Origin: Canna indica
Taxonomy: Eukaryota > Streptophyta > Magnoliopsida > Zingiberales > Cannaceae
Assembly (NCBI GenBank): GCA_034359265.1
Contig: CP136893.1
Span: forward strand, 43,721,501 to 43,785,500
DNA length: 64,000 bases
Direction: 5' to 3'
Shown: positions 34,760-44,757 of the stretch, piece by piece
Layout: every line of letters starts with the position of its first letter
Numbering within the stretch: the stretch's first letter is position 1
Position numbers and translations under genes: made by a program
The notes under the pieces: generated by a model
The model's database searches: none
Told to the model about the DNA's origin: nothing
The model's input: the letters and a program-made list of their open reading frames with translations, nothing else

Positions 34760-36430
34760 GTGGAACTGTTAGAAGAAAATGAGGTCACTGATGAAGAATC
34801 TCATAGTGAGGAAAACACTAGTGATGAAGATATGCATACCAGAAAGTACAGAAGCCTAAAAGAAATTTATGACTCGACCCAAATGTGCAATTCTGCTCAA
34901 GTAAGTGAGCCCAGAAATTTCTCTGAAGCAAGACACAGTGAGCACTGGGTGAATGCTATGTGTGAAGAACTGAAGTCTATTGAACATCACAAGTCTTGGG
35001 AACTGGTTGATCTACCAAAAGACAAGAAACCAGTTGGTTTGAAGTGGATTTTCAAAACCAAGTTAAATGCTGATGGCACACTACAGAAACATAAAGCAAG
35101 GTTAGTAGCTAAAGGCTTTATGCAAATAGAAGGAACTGATTTCCAGGGAATTTTTGCACCTGTTGCTAGACTTGAAACTATTCGAGTGTTAATTGCTTTA
35201 GCTGCACATCGAAATTGGAAGGTTTACTAGCTGGATGTTAAATCAGCTTTTTTAAATGGTGACTTGACAGAAGAAGTTTATGTCAGTCAGCCAGATGGTT
35301 TTGTAAAGAAAGGTGAAGAAACCAAGGTTTATAGACTGAGAAAAGCCTTATATGGATTAAGGCAAGCTCCAAGAGCTTGGTACCATAAAATTGATCAATA
35401 TTTTATTGATCAAGGTTTTACTAGAAGTCTCAATGATCATACTATGTACTCATAGAGGAGTGAAGAAAATATTCTTTTTGTTTGTCTCTACGTAGATGAT
35501 TTGCTTCTTACTGGGAGTTGTGATAGTATTGTGAGGAGCTTTAAGTCTAATATGTTCAGTTTGTTTGAGATGACTGATCTAGGAGAAATCAGATACTTTC
35601 TAGGCTTCGAGATAAGTAGTTCTGAAGAAGGAATTAGTATCTGCCAAAGGAAGTATGTTTTTGATATGTTGAAACGTTTTAATATGATTGATTGCAATCC
35701 TGTCAAGACTCCATTAACTTCTGATATCAAGCTCAGTAGTACTAGTGATGGAGGAAGAATAGACAGTGAGTTGTATCGATCTTTGGTAGGTTGCCTAATG
35801 TATCTGACAAATTCTAGACCTGACATTATGTTTGCAGTGGGCATTTTATCTAGATATATGAGAGAACCAAACTCTTGTCATTTGATGGCAGCTAAAAGAG
35901 TCATAAGATATATCAAAGGGACTGCTGAATTTGGTCTGATATATAGAAGAAATAGAGAAGGGTTGTCAGGATATGCTGATGCTGATTGGGCAGGGTGTTG
36001 TGATGATCGTAAAAGCACTACAGGATATGTCCTTAAGCTAGGTTCTATTGCTGTTTGTTGGTGTTCAAAGAAGCAAGATACAGTTGCCTTATCAACAGCT
36101 GAGGCAGAGTATATGGCCTTATCAGCTGCAGCTGGTCATACAGTCTGGATTCGGAGAATACTTGGTGAACTGGAGAATCATCAACAATGTGCTACAGTAG
36201 TATGGTGTGACAACTCATCTGCTATAGCTATGTCAAAGAATCCAGTGCAGCAATCCAGATCTCGTCACATTGATACAAGACATCATTTCATCAGGGAGCT
36301 TGTCAATGCTGGCTCAATTGAAATCAAGTTTTGCAAATCTAATGTTCAATTAGCTGATGTGTTTACAAAAGCTTTACCAGTTGACAAATTCATCCATTTT
36401 AGAGAAGAACTTGGTGTCACGAAAATATAA
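34760..36430 (+). pseudogene. Reverse transcriptase and RNase H of element I
   Basis: The RT begins near MCEELKSIEHHKSWELVDLP. It has [26 protein letters not shown] just after a stop at 35228-35230 (relatives have Gln there), LRQAPRAWY, a stop at 35453-35455, and the catalytic LYVDDLLLT in the last frame (35501-36430). RNase H has GYADADWAG, STAEAEYMAL, WCDNSSAIAMS and RHIDTRHHF, ending at 36430. Two more stops (34655-34657 and 34742-34744) lie upstream. All motifs are otherwise clean. Confidence 0.9.
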
Positions 36431-36442
36431 ATCGAGGAGGAG

Positions 36443-36732
36443 TATTAAGACTCTTTATATTTTCTCTTGTATCGATAATACTGTTCATACTGTTATCTTA
36501 GTTGCTTTAGTTACTTAGTTCAGTAAGTAGTTCTGCAAAAGTATATAGAGCTTCTTGATTCATATAAATACTATTTTGTACATTGTAATCTGCCACAGAG
36601 AAATTGTGATTAGGTCTTCTTGTGATGTAAAGACCTGTTCTCTGAGTTCAAATCATTTCTTCCTCATCACTTGTTTCTGTGTGCTCCCTGCTTGTGTTTC
36701 TGGAAGTCATCTTCTTCCTGCCGAAGTCAACA
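36443..36732 (+). repeat. Element I 3' LTR
   Basis: It is 290 bp and nearly identical to the 5' LTR. The frames at 36555-36863 run across LTR sequence and are not genes. Confidence 0.92.
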
Positions 36733-36737
36733 AGAAG

Positions 36738-37540
36738 CACTTGGAGAGGATGCTGATGAAAGTAATGAAATTACTTTTGCTGAAGAAGAACCTGCTAATG
36801 CATTTCAAGGAAATGAATATAGTTCAAATGATTCAACTCCACCGAGGAAGTTTGGAAGCCTGAGAGAAATTTATCAGAGAACTCAAATTTGCAATACTGC
36901 TCAAATAAAAGAACCTGTAAGCTATCGAGAAGCTTCAAGTAATTAGAATTGGGTTCAAGCAATGAAAGATGAGTTGAACTCAATTGAAAAGCATGGTGCC
37001 TGGACCTTAGTTTATTCACCTACTGGGAAAGAAGTAGTAGGTCTGAAATGGGTATTTAAGGCCAAATACAATGCTGATGGAACTCTTCACATGTACAAAG
37101 CAAGGTTGGTAGCTAAAAACTACATGCAAATTGAAGGTGTGGATTTTCATGAAACGTTTGCACCTGTGGAAAGACTTGAGACAATCAGAAGCTCAAATGA
37201 TCATACTTTGTATATTTTAAGGAAGGAGAATAGAAATGAGCTAACTGCTTGCCTATATGTTGATGACTTGATCATCACCGGAGGAAATGAAGATAGAGTT
37301 GTTGAATTCAAGCAAGAAATGTTTAGTGTCTTTGAAATGACAAATCTTGGTCTTCTGCATTATTTCATTGGACTTAAAGTTACTCAGACTAATATTGAAG
37401 TTAGCATTTCACAGGGAAAGTATGCTAAGGACTTGCTGAAAAGGTTTGATATGGAGAACTACAAGTCAGTAAGTACATCTATGATTACTGATTTTAAAAT
37501 CAGTGAAGAAGGAGAACTCATAGATGGTAAGGTGTAGAAC
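36738..37540 (+). pseudogene. Reverse transcriptase of element B, with internal deletion
   Basis: The frame resumes after element I (EALGEDADES, then FGSLREIYQRTQICN). A TAG stop lies at about 36943. LKWVFKAKYNADGT is present, then after RLETIR at about 37190 the sequence jumps directly to SSNDHTLY. Compared with element I this drops the [10 protein letters not shown] to LRQAPRAWY segment, roughly 90 residues. The YVDD site (LYVDDLIITGG) remains. It cannot be a working polymerase. Confidence 0.85.
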
Positions 37541-38436
37541 TTTGGTTGGCTGCCTTATGTATTTGACTAATTCCAGACCAGATCTTATGTTCTCTGTGAG
37601 TCTTTTATCATGATATATGCAAACTCCTAGAAGTTGTCATCTGTTGGCTGTGAAAAGAGTACTAAGATACATAAAAGGTACTCTAAACTTTGGCTTGGTA
37701 TATCACAGAGAATGTAGATATGAATTGGTTGGTTTTGTAGATTCGGATTGGGCAGGAAGTCTTGAAGACAGAAAGAGCACAACTGGGTACAACTTCAAAT
37801 GTGGAACTGCAGCAGTGTGTTGGTGTTCTAAGAAGCAAGCCACCACTGCTATATCAACAGTAGAAGCTGAATATATTGTTGCTACTACTGCATCTTGTCA
37901 TGCAACATGGCTGAGAAGGGTATTAATTGAAATTGGCTTTACTATATTAGTACCTACTGTTATTTGGTGTGGTAATGCCTCTGCAATTGCTATTTCAAAG
38001 AATCCTGTGCAGTATTCTAAGTCTCGACATTTAGAGATGAGTTAGGCCAACTAATTTCTTAACATGATATCAGAGCCTATCCTGTGGTTGATATTGTGCC
38101 ACCCGCAGATGTCCAGTCCTGTAAAATTCCATGCTCCAGATGTCCAATCCTGGGCGTGAGGGGGGGGTGTTAAAGTCCTACATTGGTTAAAATATGACCA
38201 AGATAGCCTTTAAATAGTTTGAGCAATTCTCTCCCCATGAGCTAGCTTTTGGGGTGAGTTAGGCCTACTAATTTCTTAATATAATGAAGTTAACTGGTAA
38301 AGAAATAATAGAGTTGAAGCATTGTTATACCAAGGATTAAGTTGTAGACATTTTTACCAAAGCTTTTCCAGTTGATAAGTTTGAATATTTCAGAGAAATG
38401 TTGGGCATTCAGAGGATATGAATCAGAGGGTGAATA
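37541..38436 (+). pseudogene. RNase H of element B, split by a TRIM 3 remnant
   Basis: After frameshifts, 37617-38045 reads SCHLLAVKRVLRYIKGT, FVDSDWAG, STVEAEYIV (element I has STAEAEYM), WCGNASAIAIS and KSRHLEM. It is cut by TRIM 3 sequence. It resumes at about 38284 with ELKHCYTKD, then a stop, and DIFTKAFPVDKFEYFREML, ending before the 3' LTR. Confidence 0.82.
38040..38281 (+). mobile_element. TRIM 3: 5'-truncated TRIM in the RNase H region of element B
   Basis: It is the same family as TRIM 1. Only the last 25 bases of the first LTR remain (38040-38064), then primer binding site tgatatcagagcc (38065-38077), the internal part, a G-run purine tract, and a whole second LTR (38168-38281, ending TTAATA in place of TTAACA). 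The left LTR body is gone, so no TSD can be checked. Confidence 0.85.
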
Positions 38437-38729
38437 TGTTAATGGACTGATTCATATTAGTCTTACAAGTGTAATATCAATCTTACACGTGTCCATAGTG
38501 GTATTTGTAATAGTCAGTACACCTGTATAAAATGCTAAACAAATACAACTGTAGAAAACCATCTCTTTGTTGAATAGTTAGTCGCATTTCATAGACTTGT
38601 ATAAATATAGTGTAATTCTGAATTCTTGTATTGCTTAGTGTGAGATCAATAAGATCATTTCATTCTTGTTTTCATTTGCCCTTCTCTTCCCATTCTATGT
38701 GTACAAGAAGTCTGCATTCTTTTGTAACA
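38437..38729 (+). repeat. Element B 3' LTR, 293 bp
   Basis: It begins TGTTAATGG and ends TTGTAACA, followed by the TSD copy AACAA. It has no TRIM at the site used in the 5' copy. Confidence 0.93.
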
Positions 38730-38734
38730 AACAA

Positions 38735-38929
38735 CTCTTGTACTGTTTCCTCTACATCCGATGAGATCGTATGAATCCCTTGTAGGCGTTGAAAGGGAAC
38801 TGAGGTTCCCCTTGGCGCGAGTGCCCATTCATGTAACTCTGCAGCTGCATCTTCCCCGGAGCATTATCCGGCGCGAGTGCCCATTCATGTAACTCAGCAG
38901 TTGCATCTTCCCTAGAGCGTTATTCGATC
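38735..38929 (-). pseudogene. Second part of the captured HSP20-like fragment, with a tandem duplication
   Basis: Directly past the AACAA duplication, the minus strand continues the frame for about 15-20 codons, then shifts to a frame reading MQLQSYMNGHSRQGEPQFPF. A stretch of about 58 bases (ggcgcgagtgcccattcatg onward) is repeated in tandem at about 38815-38929. Confidence 0.6.
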
Positions 38930-39211
38930 ATGCCACTTTTTAATATTTAAAAAGGTGGGACTCACTTTTTAATATTTCTAAAGGTGGGACCCAATTTAAA
39001 TAACTCGAAAGCAAGTAATAGAATAAAAAATTAGTTTTTTATACATGTCAGCATGCCACATCGTCAGTTTAATGTAGCGTCTGGCGAAAATTAGACGATA
39101 TGCCACAATTGAAACAAATGTCTTAGTACATGTATACAAATGAGACAAATGAAAGTACATGCCACAATTGAGACAAAGGTCAAAGTACATGTTATATTTA
39201 AGTATTTTTCC
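38930..39211. repeat. Right terminal inverted repeat of the Pack-MULE
   Basis: The inverted partner of 27688-27965 ends AAGTATTTTTCC at 39211. Confidence 0.85.
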
Positions 39212-39220
39212 TTTTTGTTT

Positions 39221-40084
39221 CTCGCTTTTTGTTCTACTAATTTGCAACCGAGGTTTTAACTCGAGGTACATGGTCTCTCCGTGGTGACGTCAGATTGATA
39301 CCATGGAGGCCAATGTTTCACCCTTGGATCCAAACAATTTTACGGCCCCAGTTCTGGTTTAGCTTCATAACCTTCCTCATGAACTCTAGAATCAAAACTT
39401 TATAGAACTTATAGTATCATGTTTGGGAAAGGTCTCAAGAATCGTCCCTTGTTCTTTGTGTTATACCCGCATTTTTTTTCTAATTTAATTAACATGTTTT
39501 AGTGGGAAAATTTTGGATGTGCATCCGAGCGGGCCGGGAGAAATGCTAGATGATGTGATTTAAGGTAAGTTCCTTTTTGTGCACGTAGTATTCGTTTTAT
39601 TTTATTTTGGATATGTTAGTGGGTTAAGATCGAGAGGGACTCGGGTCGAGTCTGACGGTTCAATCGGGACTTGATTTGGATGTGTGTATGTAAAATTAGG
39701 TGAAATTGTATAAGTCAGTAGGGCATTGTGGTAAAATTACAACTAGTTAAACGAAAAAAATAAACAAATCAAATAACTTACCTGTCGTACGATAGCGTGG
39801 TTCCCGAGATGCCCTAGGCGAGAGAGAGAGAGAGGAGTGGCAATTTCTTGGTGTGGCCAGAGATCTTCATCGGCGGATGTTGTCGCGAGGAGTTGAGATA
39901 CCGTCTTCCCTTCCATTTCCCCTTGTCTGTGAGTGACTTTTCCTGCAGCCGCATGAGGTAAAGAGAAGATTGACTAGTTTACCGGGTCAACAAAATCTTA
40001 TTTATTAGGTTCATAACAGCAGGTATTGAGATGTTGGAGTAGGTGGAAAAAAAAGAAATTGGGAACCTAGTTTGAAGTAGGTGG
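39221..40084. other. Flank of the Pack-MULE, possibly old LTR-like sequence
   Basis: No gene is seen. 39465-39830 (from gttatacccgc) has the look of a decayed Gypsy LTR, but no terminus pair is found. A GA-repeat (agagagagagagagga) is near 39820. Confidence 0.35.
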
Positions 40085-40480
40085 CTGCATGCTTCATCTT
40101 ATTCGGGCCGGATTCGGCATTAATTTTTTCGTTTAGGTCGAGCACGATTTTTTCGGGTTGGGCCGAGCCATGCACGAATTTTTTCGGGCAGGGTTGGACA
40201 CGAATTTTCTGGGCAAGGCTGGGCATGAAGTTTTTCGGGCTGGGTTGGGCACGAATTTTTTTGAGTCGGGCCGGGCCATGCACGATTTTTTTTGGGTACG
40301 ACCGGGCACGAATTTTTTTGGGTTGGGCTGAGCCGGGACGGGTCGTGCACGAATTTTTTTGGGCGGGGCCAGGCATGAATTTTTTCTGGCTAGGCTGGGC
40401 ACGAATTTTTTTGGGCCGGCCTGGACACGAATTTTTTCGGGCCGAGCAGGACACAAATTTTTTCAGGCCGGGGTGGGCAC
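40085..40480. repeat. Minisatellite-like tandem array, left part
   Basis: About a dozen imperfect units of 28-40 bases alternate a GC-rich word (gggccgggctgggc) with cacgaatttttttggg. The long frames on both strands are repeat artefacts (for example PKKIRA and PKKFVP units). It is interrupted by a solo LTR. Confidence 0.8.
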
Positions 40481-41747
40481 TGTTGAGTGAATACTCACAC
40501 TAGAAGGGGGGGGTTTTGAATTGTGTTGGTGACTTTTAATCCTATTTCAATTTCTTTTAATTCAATTCCAACTTCAACCGAAAGTAAGTGTAATTAAATG
40601 ATGTTCGTTAGCAAGTATGAAACACAATTATAAGCAAACTCAATAGATTATAGTGGTTCGGCCAACCGCCTACTCCACTATCTTGGCTCCACACCAAGGA
40701 TTTCTAACCAAATCCTTTATAGACGTTGTGTTTCCCTTTGAATACAACCGAGGACCCGGTTCTCACCCCTTTGAGAACTCCTCAAAACTATTCACCTAGG
40801 CAAAATACAATTCTACAAAGTAAACCCTAAGTGTTTACACTAGCACACATAGCAAGCTAATCAATGAAAAACAAGTTCAAGTAACAAGTAAAATTACAAT
40901 GAAAAGAACTAAAGAGTAAACCAAAACTAAGAGCTCTATTTCAAGCCTTCAATGCCTCCAACTCCACAAGATGTTGAGGTCGAATCGAAGCCGGAGTCGA
41001 GGGAAGATGAGCACTTGAGAGAAATCATCGATCAGAGAAGCAAGCGCGAGCAAATCAAGCTTAGAAGGCACAAATCACACTTTGGAAGTTTATCTCAATG
41101 GCTAAGAATGTTTAATGAAGGTTGGTGAGGGGCATTTATAACCCCTCCCACGGAACGGCTCTTCAACGGGCATTTTTTCACCCGTTGGACGCCGACCGAT
41201 CGGTTGTCGGCCGATCGTCGGTCGATCGATCGATCGATCGCCTAGCGATTGCTGGCGTTCTTCCCTTCCGCAACTATGTTCGGTCGACCGACTTGGTCGC
41301 GATTTAATTCCTCTATTGTCCGGTCGACCAAATAGTCGACCGAATTAGCCACTGCTAGATTTTGGCCTTGTTCGAACGATCGACCGGTCGACGGAAGTGG
41401 CTACTGTCATTTTTCTGCCTTGTTCGGTCGATCGACCGGTCGACCGAACTTGGGCTGAGACTGAATTTTATATTTTCTTTGTTACACGCTTTTTCATGGG
41501 TTTTGTTATCAAGTTTTGACTTGGATAACTTTACAAATAGGCTTGGGATGAGATCCTAGGGATATATTACATAGAATCTACTTAATCTACTTCAGAGCCT
41601 TTTTTGACGATTTTTTCGTTTCTTTGAGCGAAGTTCGCGTGCTTATCGCAACCTCAACCTGAACTCAAAACTTCACACATATATTAAATACATGTTTGTT
41701 ATCATCAAAATATAGATTGAAGCCTAGGGGGAACCGTTGGGCCAACA
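40481..41747 (-). mobile_element. Solo LTR of the element E family, 1267 bp
   Basis: The TSD GGCAC (40476-40480, 41748-41752) is perfect. On the plus strand it begins TGTTGAGTGAATACTCAC and ends GGGCCAACA; both are the reverse of the ends of element E's 5' LTR. It contains a palindrome cluster (41175-41450), a reversed TATA-like atttata (41134-41140) and the conserved block (40650-40690). No internal region remains. Confidence 0.93.
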
Positions 41748-41845
41748 GGCACGAATTTTTTTGGATCGGGTCGGACACGAATTTTTTTTTAGTTGGGCGG
41801 AGCTGAGCCGGGCCGTGCACAAATTTTTTCGGGTTGCACCGAAAA
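41748..41845. repeat. Tandem array, right part
   Basis: It continues the same cacgaattttttt / gggc units on the other side of the solo LTR, which confirms the insertion. Confidence 0.78.
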
Positions 41846-42660
41846 CATAGAATCGACTTGATTTGCTAGACCTAGTCGGATAAATTAATAATTTTTAGTT
41901 TTTGTATAGTACTAAAAATATAAAAAAATTTTATCAAACGACATCAAATCTAAAATCTGATACTACCATCGCGTTCAGCGTGCGAAAATCTACAACTTGA
42001 TATTTATCTCATCTCCATCCGACGACTTTTGTAGCCCACAATCTTGTATTGCTGACTTTTTGGGTTGCAGTTTCATTTGCGGCCTGCAAATGATATTAGA
42101 AATACAAGTTGCAACTAGTAAATGCTGCAAAATATTTTTGTAGCCAACCAAATAAATTTATTATCTAAATATTGCAACTAGAGTTGTAACATTTGCACTT
42201 GTGGGCAATCAAACGATCTGGTACCCGGCACATGGCAAGGGTGACGTTAGAGATGATGACTCAAAAGGGGAGGAGAGCTGCATGATTGGATGCAAGGTCG
42301 TTACTCGTTAGGCACTTTGTCAACAAACAAGGAGAATGCGAAGAGAAAAAAATAAAAGGCAGAGAGGAGAGATAGTACTGGGTGTTTTTTTATTAGACTT
42401 AAATAGAGGCTAAAATTCACAATTGTAATCCTTGTTATTTTCTCATTAAACTTTTACAAATTTGTATAGTAGAGAGTAATGGTATCATTTATAAGGAGCT
42501 TGAAAGAGCATAATAAGTTTTAATTGCTATTAGAAAGTGCACAGTAAAAACTTTTATGGTGGGAATTGATAATTATACAAACACATGTCTACGATTTTTA
42601 TCTCCAAGAAGAAGTAAAAGTTCGTAGCTAATCTTTTTAGGTAAAATGAAATCCGTAAAG
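41846..42660. other. Intergenic stretch
   Basis: I recognise no gene, RNA or repeat terminus here. Confidence 0.4.
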
Positions 42661-43359
42661 TTGCAATTCTCATGGGAAGTCAATACTTCAATTCGTCCTC
42701 TTACTCCTCTTTCCATTCCAGGAGCGGATCACACAACCACACTCAGACGACCACAATCACAAGCCCACTGATCGATTCCCTCGAAGAGCACTAGAACAGA
42801 CCCATCGGGCTGAGCTCTTTGGGTAAACCTCGATCTCTCCATTCTCTTAAATTCTTTTTTTGGACTCGATCTTCGTTTTTTTGCTTTAGAAGTGTCAATT
42901 GGTTGTGATTCCTTTTTTCTCTCTCTTCTCTAGACTATTTAGACGTTTGTTCGTTACATTGGCTTCTGGGGGCTTTCCTTTGTTGTTTATCTTTTAGTTT
43001 TGCGGCATATGTCTTTTGTGCGTACCAACAGATCTAGGGTTGTGCATTCGTGTATTCACTTGTTTCTTGATCGGATCGATGAATAATTGGTGGAGCAGTG
43101 ATGTGCCCTAAAATAGTGAAATTAGGGTCATTACTTATCTTATGGTGCCCAATGATTTATTCTTGAATTTGAACTACTATCGTACCTAGGTATAAACCTG
43201 TTACAACTTAAACTTATTAAACTCTTAAATCTTTTTAAATTGCACCTGATATGGAAGGATTATGAAATTCATTGTTTATGTTGACTCCTTATTATTTTGC
43301 CAAAGATCATTTCTCGTGAGGAGAGAGAAGCTCTGAGGTGAGAGAAGCCCCATCATTTC
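42661..43359 (+). other. Possible orphan 5' UTR exon and intron of a host gene
   Basis: A CA/AC-rich leader-like run (42730-42820) ends with a fair splice donor, gctctttgggtaaacctc. It is followed by T-rich, intron-like sequence with cagatctagggttg. No coding exon is seen before element E starts at 43360. The suggestion rests on composition and one splice-like site only. Confidence 0.3.
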
Positions 43360-44700
43360 TGTTGGCCCAAGGATTTTTCTTTGGTTTTGATCTCTAATTT
43401 GATGATAACAAATATGTATTTAATATATGTGTGAAGTTTTGAATTCAGATTGAGGATGTGATAAGCACGCGAACTTCGCTCGGAGAATCGCAAAAATCGT
43501 CAAAAAAACTCGGATGTAGATTAAGTAGATTCTATGTAATATATCCATAGGATCTCATCCAAAGTCTATTTGTAAAGTTATCCAAGTCAAAATTTAGTAA
43601 CAAAACCCATGAAAAAGCGTGTAACAAAACAAATATGAAAAATCAGCCTCAGCCTAGGTTCGATCGACCGAACAAGGCGGAAAAATGGCAGTAGCCACTT
43701 CGGTCGATCGATCGATCGACCGAACAAGGCCAAAAACTGTAGTGGCTACTTCGGTCGACCGGTCGATTGATCGAACAAGGCCAAAATCTGGCAGTGGCTA
43801 ATTCAGTCGATTGAACGGTCGACCGGACAACACAGGATTTAATCGCGATCAATTTGGTCGATCGAACATGCTTATAGAAAGGTAGAACGCCAGCGATCGC
43901 TGGGCGGTCGATCAGTCGATCGATCGACGATCGACCGACAAGCGACTGGTCGACGTCTAACGGGCAAAAAAACACCCGTTGGAGCGATGTTCCATTTGAG
44001 GGGTTATAAATACCCCCCCCCCCCCCCCCCCCCCCAACCAACCTTCATTAATCATTCTTAACCATCGATTAAAGCTTTCAAAGAGAGATTTGTGCCTTCC
44101 AAGCTTGATTTGCTCGTGCTTGCTTCTCCGATCGATGATTTCTCTCAAGCGCTCATCTACCCTCGACTTCGGCTTCGATTCGACCTCAACATCTTGTGGA
44201 GTTAGAGGCAATAAAGGCTTGGAAAAAAGCTCTTACTTGTGGTTTAATCTTTAGCTCTTTTCATTATAATTTTACTTGTTGCTTGAACTGATTTTTCATT
44301 GATTAGCTTGCTAGGTGTGCTAGTGTTAACACTTAGGGTTTACTTTGTAGAATTGTGTTTTGCCTAGGTGAATAGTTTTGAGGAGTTCTCAAATGGTTGA
44401 GAACCGAGTCATCGGTTGTATTCAAAGGGAAACACAATGTCTATAAAGGATTTGGTTAGAAATCCTTGGTGTGGAGCCAAGGTAGTGGAGTAGGCAATTG
44501 GCCGAACCACCATAATTTATTGAGTTTGCATTGCCTTGTGTAATTTCTTATAATTGTGTTTCATACTCGCTAACGAACATTGTGTAGTTGCACTTACTTT
44601 CGGTTGAAGTTGGAATTGACTTAAAAGAAATTTAAGTAGAAGTAAAAAAGTCACCCAATACTATTCAACCCCCCCTTCTAGTGTGGGTATTCACTCAACA
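43360..44700 (+). repeat. Element E 5' LTR, 1341 bp
   Basis: It begins TGTTGGCCCAAGG and ends CACTCAACA. The palindrome cluster is at 43660-43965. TATAAATA (44005-44012) is directly followed by a C homopolymer of 23 (44013-44035). The conserved block is at 44470-44515. Confidence 0.92.
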
Positions 44701-44702
44701 AT

Positions 44703-44714
44703 TGGTATCAGAGC
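44703..44714 (+). other. Primer binding site of element E
   Basis: TGGTATCAGAGC lies two bases after the LTR, an exact match to the usual tRNA-iMet complement. Confidence 0.9.
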
Positions 44715-44757
44715 AAGGTTGTAGAATTAGGTTTGACCATCTACCCTACAATTTGGA

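Larger units (their letters stand above)
32113..36732 (+). mobile_element. Copia element I, nearly full length (4620 bp), nested in element B
   Basis: The TSD AGAAG (32108-32112, 36733-36737) is perfect. LTRs 32113-32400 (288 bp) and 36443-36732 (290 bp) differ by about three substitutions and one 2-base indel by eye. Both start TATTAAGAC, not TG, and end TCAACA. The primer binding site TGGTATCAGAGCC is at 32403-32415. A purine tract, cgaggaggag, precedes the 3' LTR. The coding order is standard Copia: gag, PR, INT, RT, RNase H. It is closely related in sequence to its host element B. Confidence 0.95.
29174..38729 (+). mobile_element. Copia element B, split by element I and carrying two TRIMs
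   Basis: The TSD AACAA (29169-29173, 38730-38734) is perfect. The LTRs start TGTTAATGGACTG and end TTGTAACA. The 3' LTR is 293 bp, and the 5' LTR is also 293 bp once TRIM 2 and its duplication are removed. Internal order is gag, protease, integrase, (element I), reverse transcriptase, RNase H. By eye the LTRs differ at about 17 sites. Stops, frameshifts and a large RT deletion make it inactive. Confidence 0.92.
27688..39211 (-). mobile_element. Pack-MULE carrying an HSP20-like gene fragment, split by Copia element B
   Basis: A perfect 9-bp TSD, TTTTTGTTT (27679-27687 and 39212-39220), flanks it. Long terminal inverted repeats of about 280 bases (27688-27965 and 38930-39211) share runs such as gtactttgacctttgtctc and gtatacatgtactaagaca with their reverse complements. 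Between them is host-gene-like sequence and no MULE transposase. Element B and its TSD account for all but about 1963 bases, so the original Pack-MULE was about 2 kb. It belongs to the known class of gene-capturing MULEs; this copy is read here from its ends. Confidence 0.88.

Noticed and set aside
40011..40503. Frames of 76-147 codons on both strands
   Set aside because: They come from the tandem cacgaattttttt array and translate to repeats such as PKKIRA only.
43649..44211. Minus-strand frames with a Gly run
   Set aside because: The Gly run is the reverse of the C23 tract and the rest is the palindrome cluster of an LTR.
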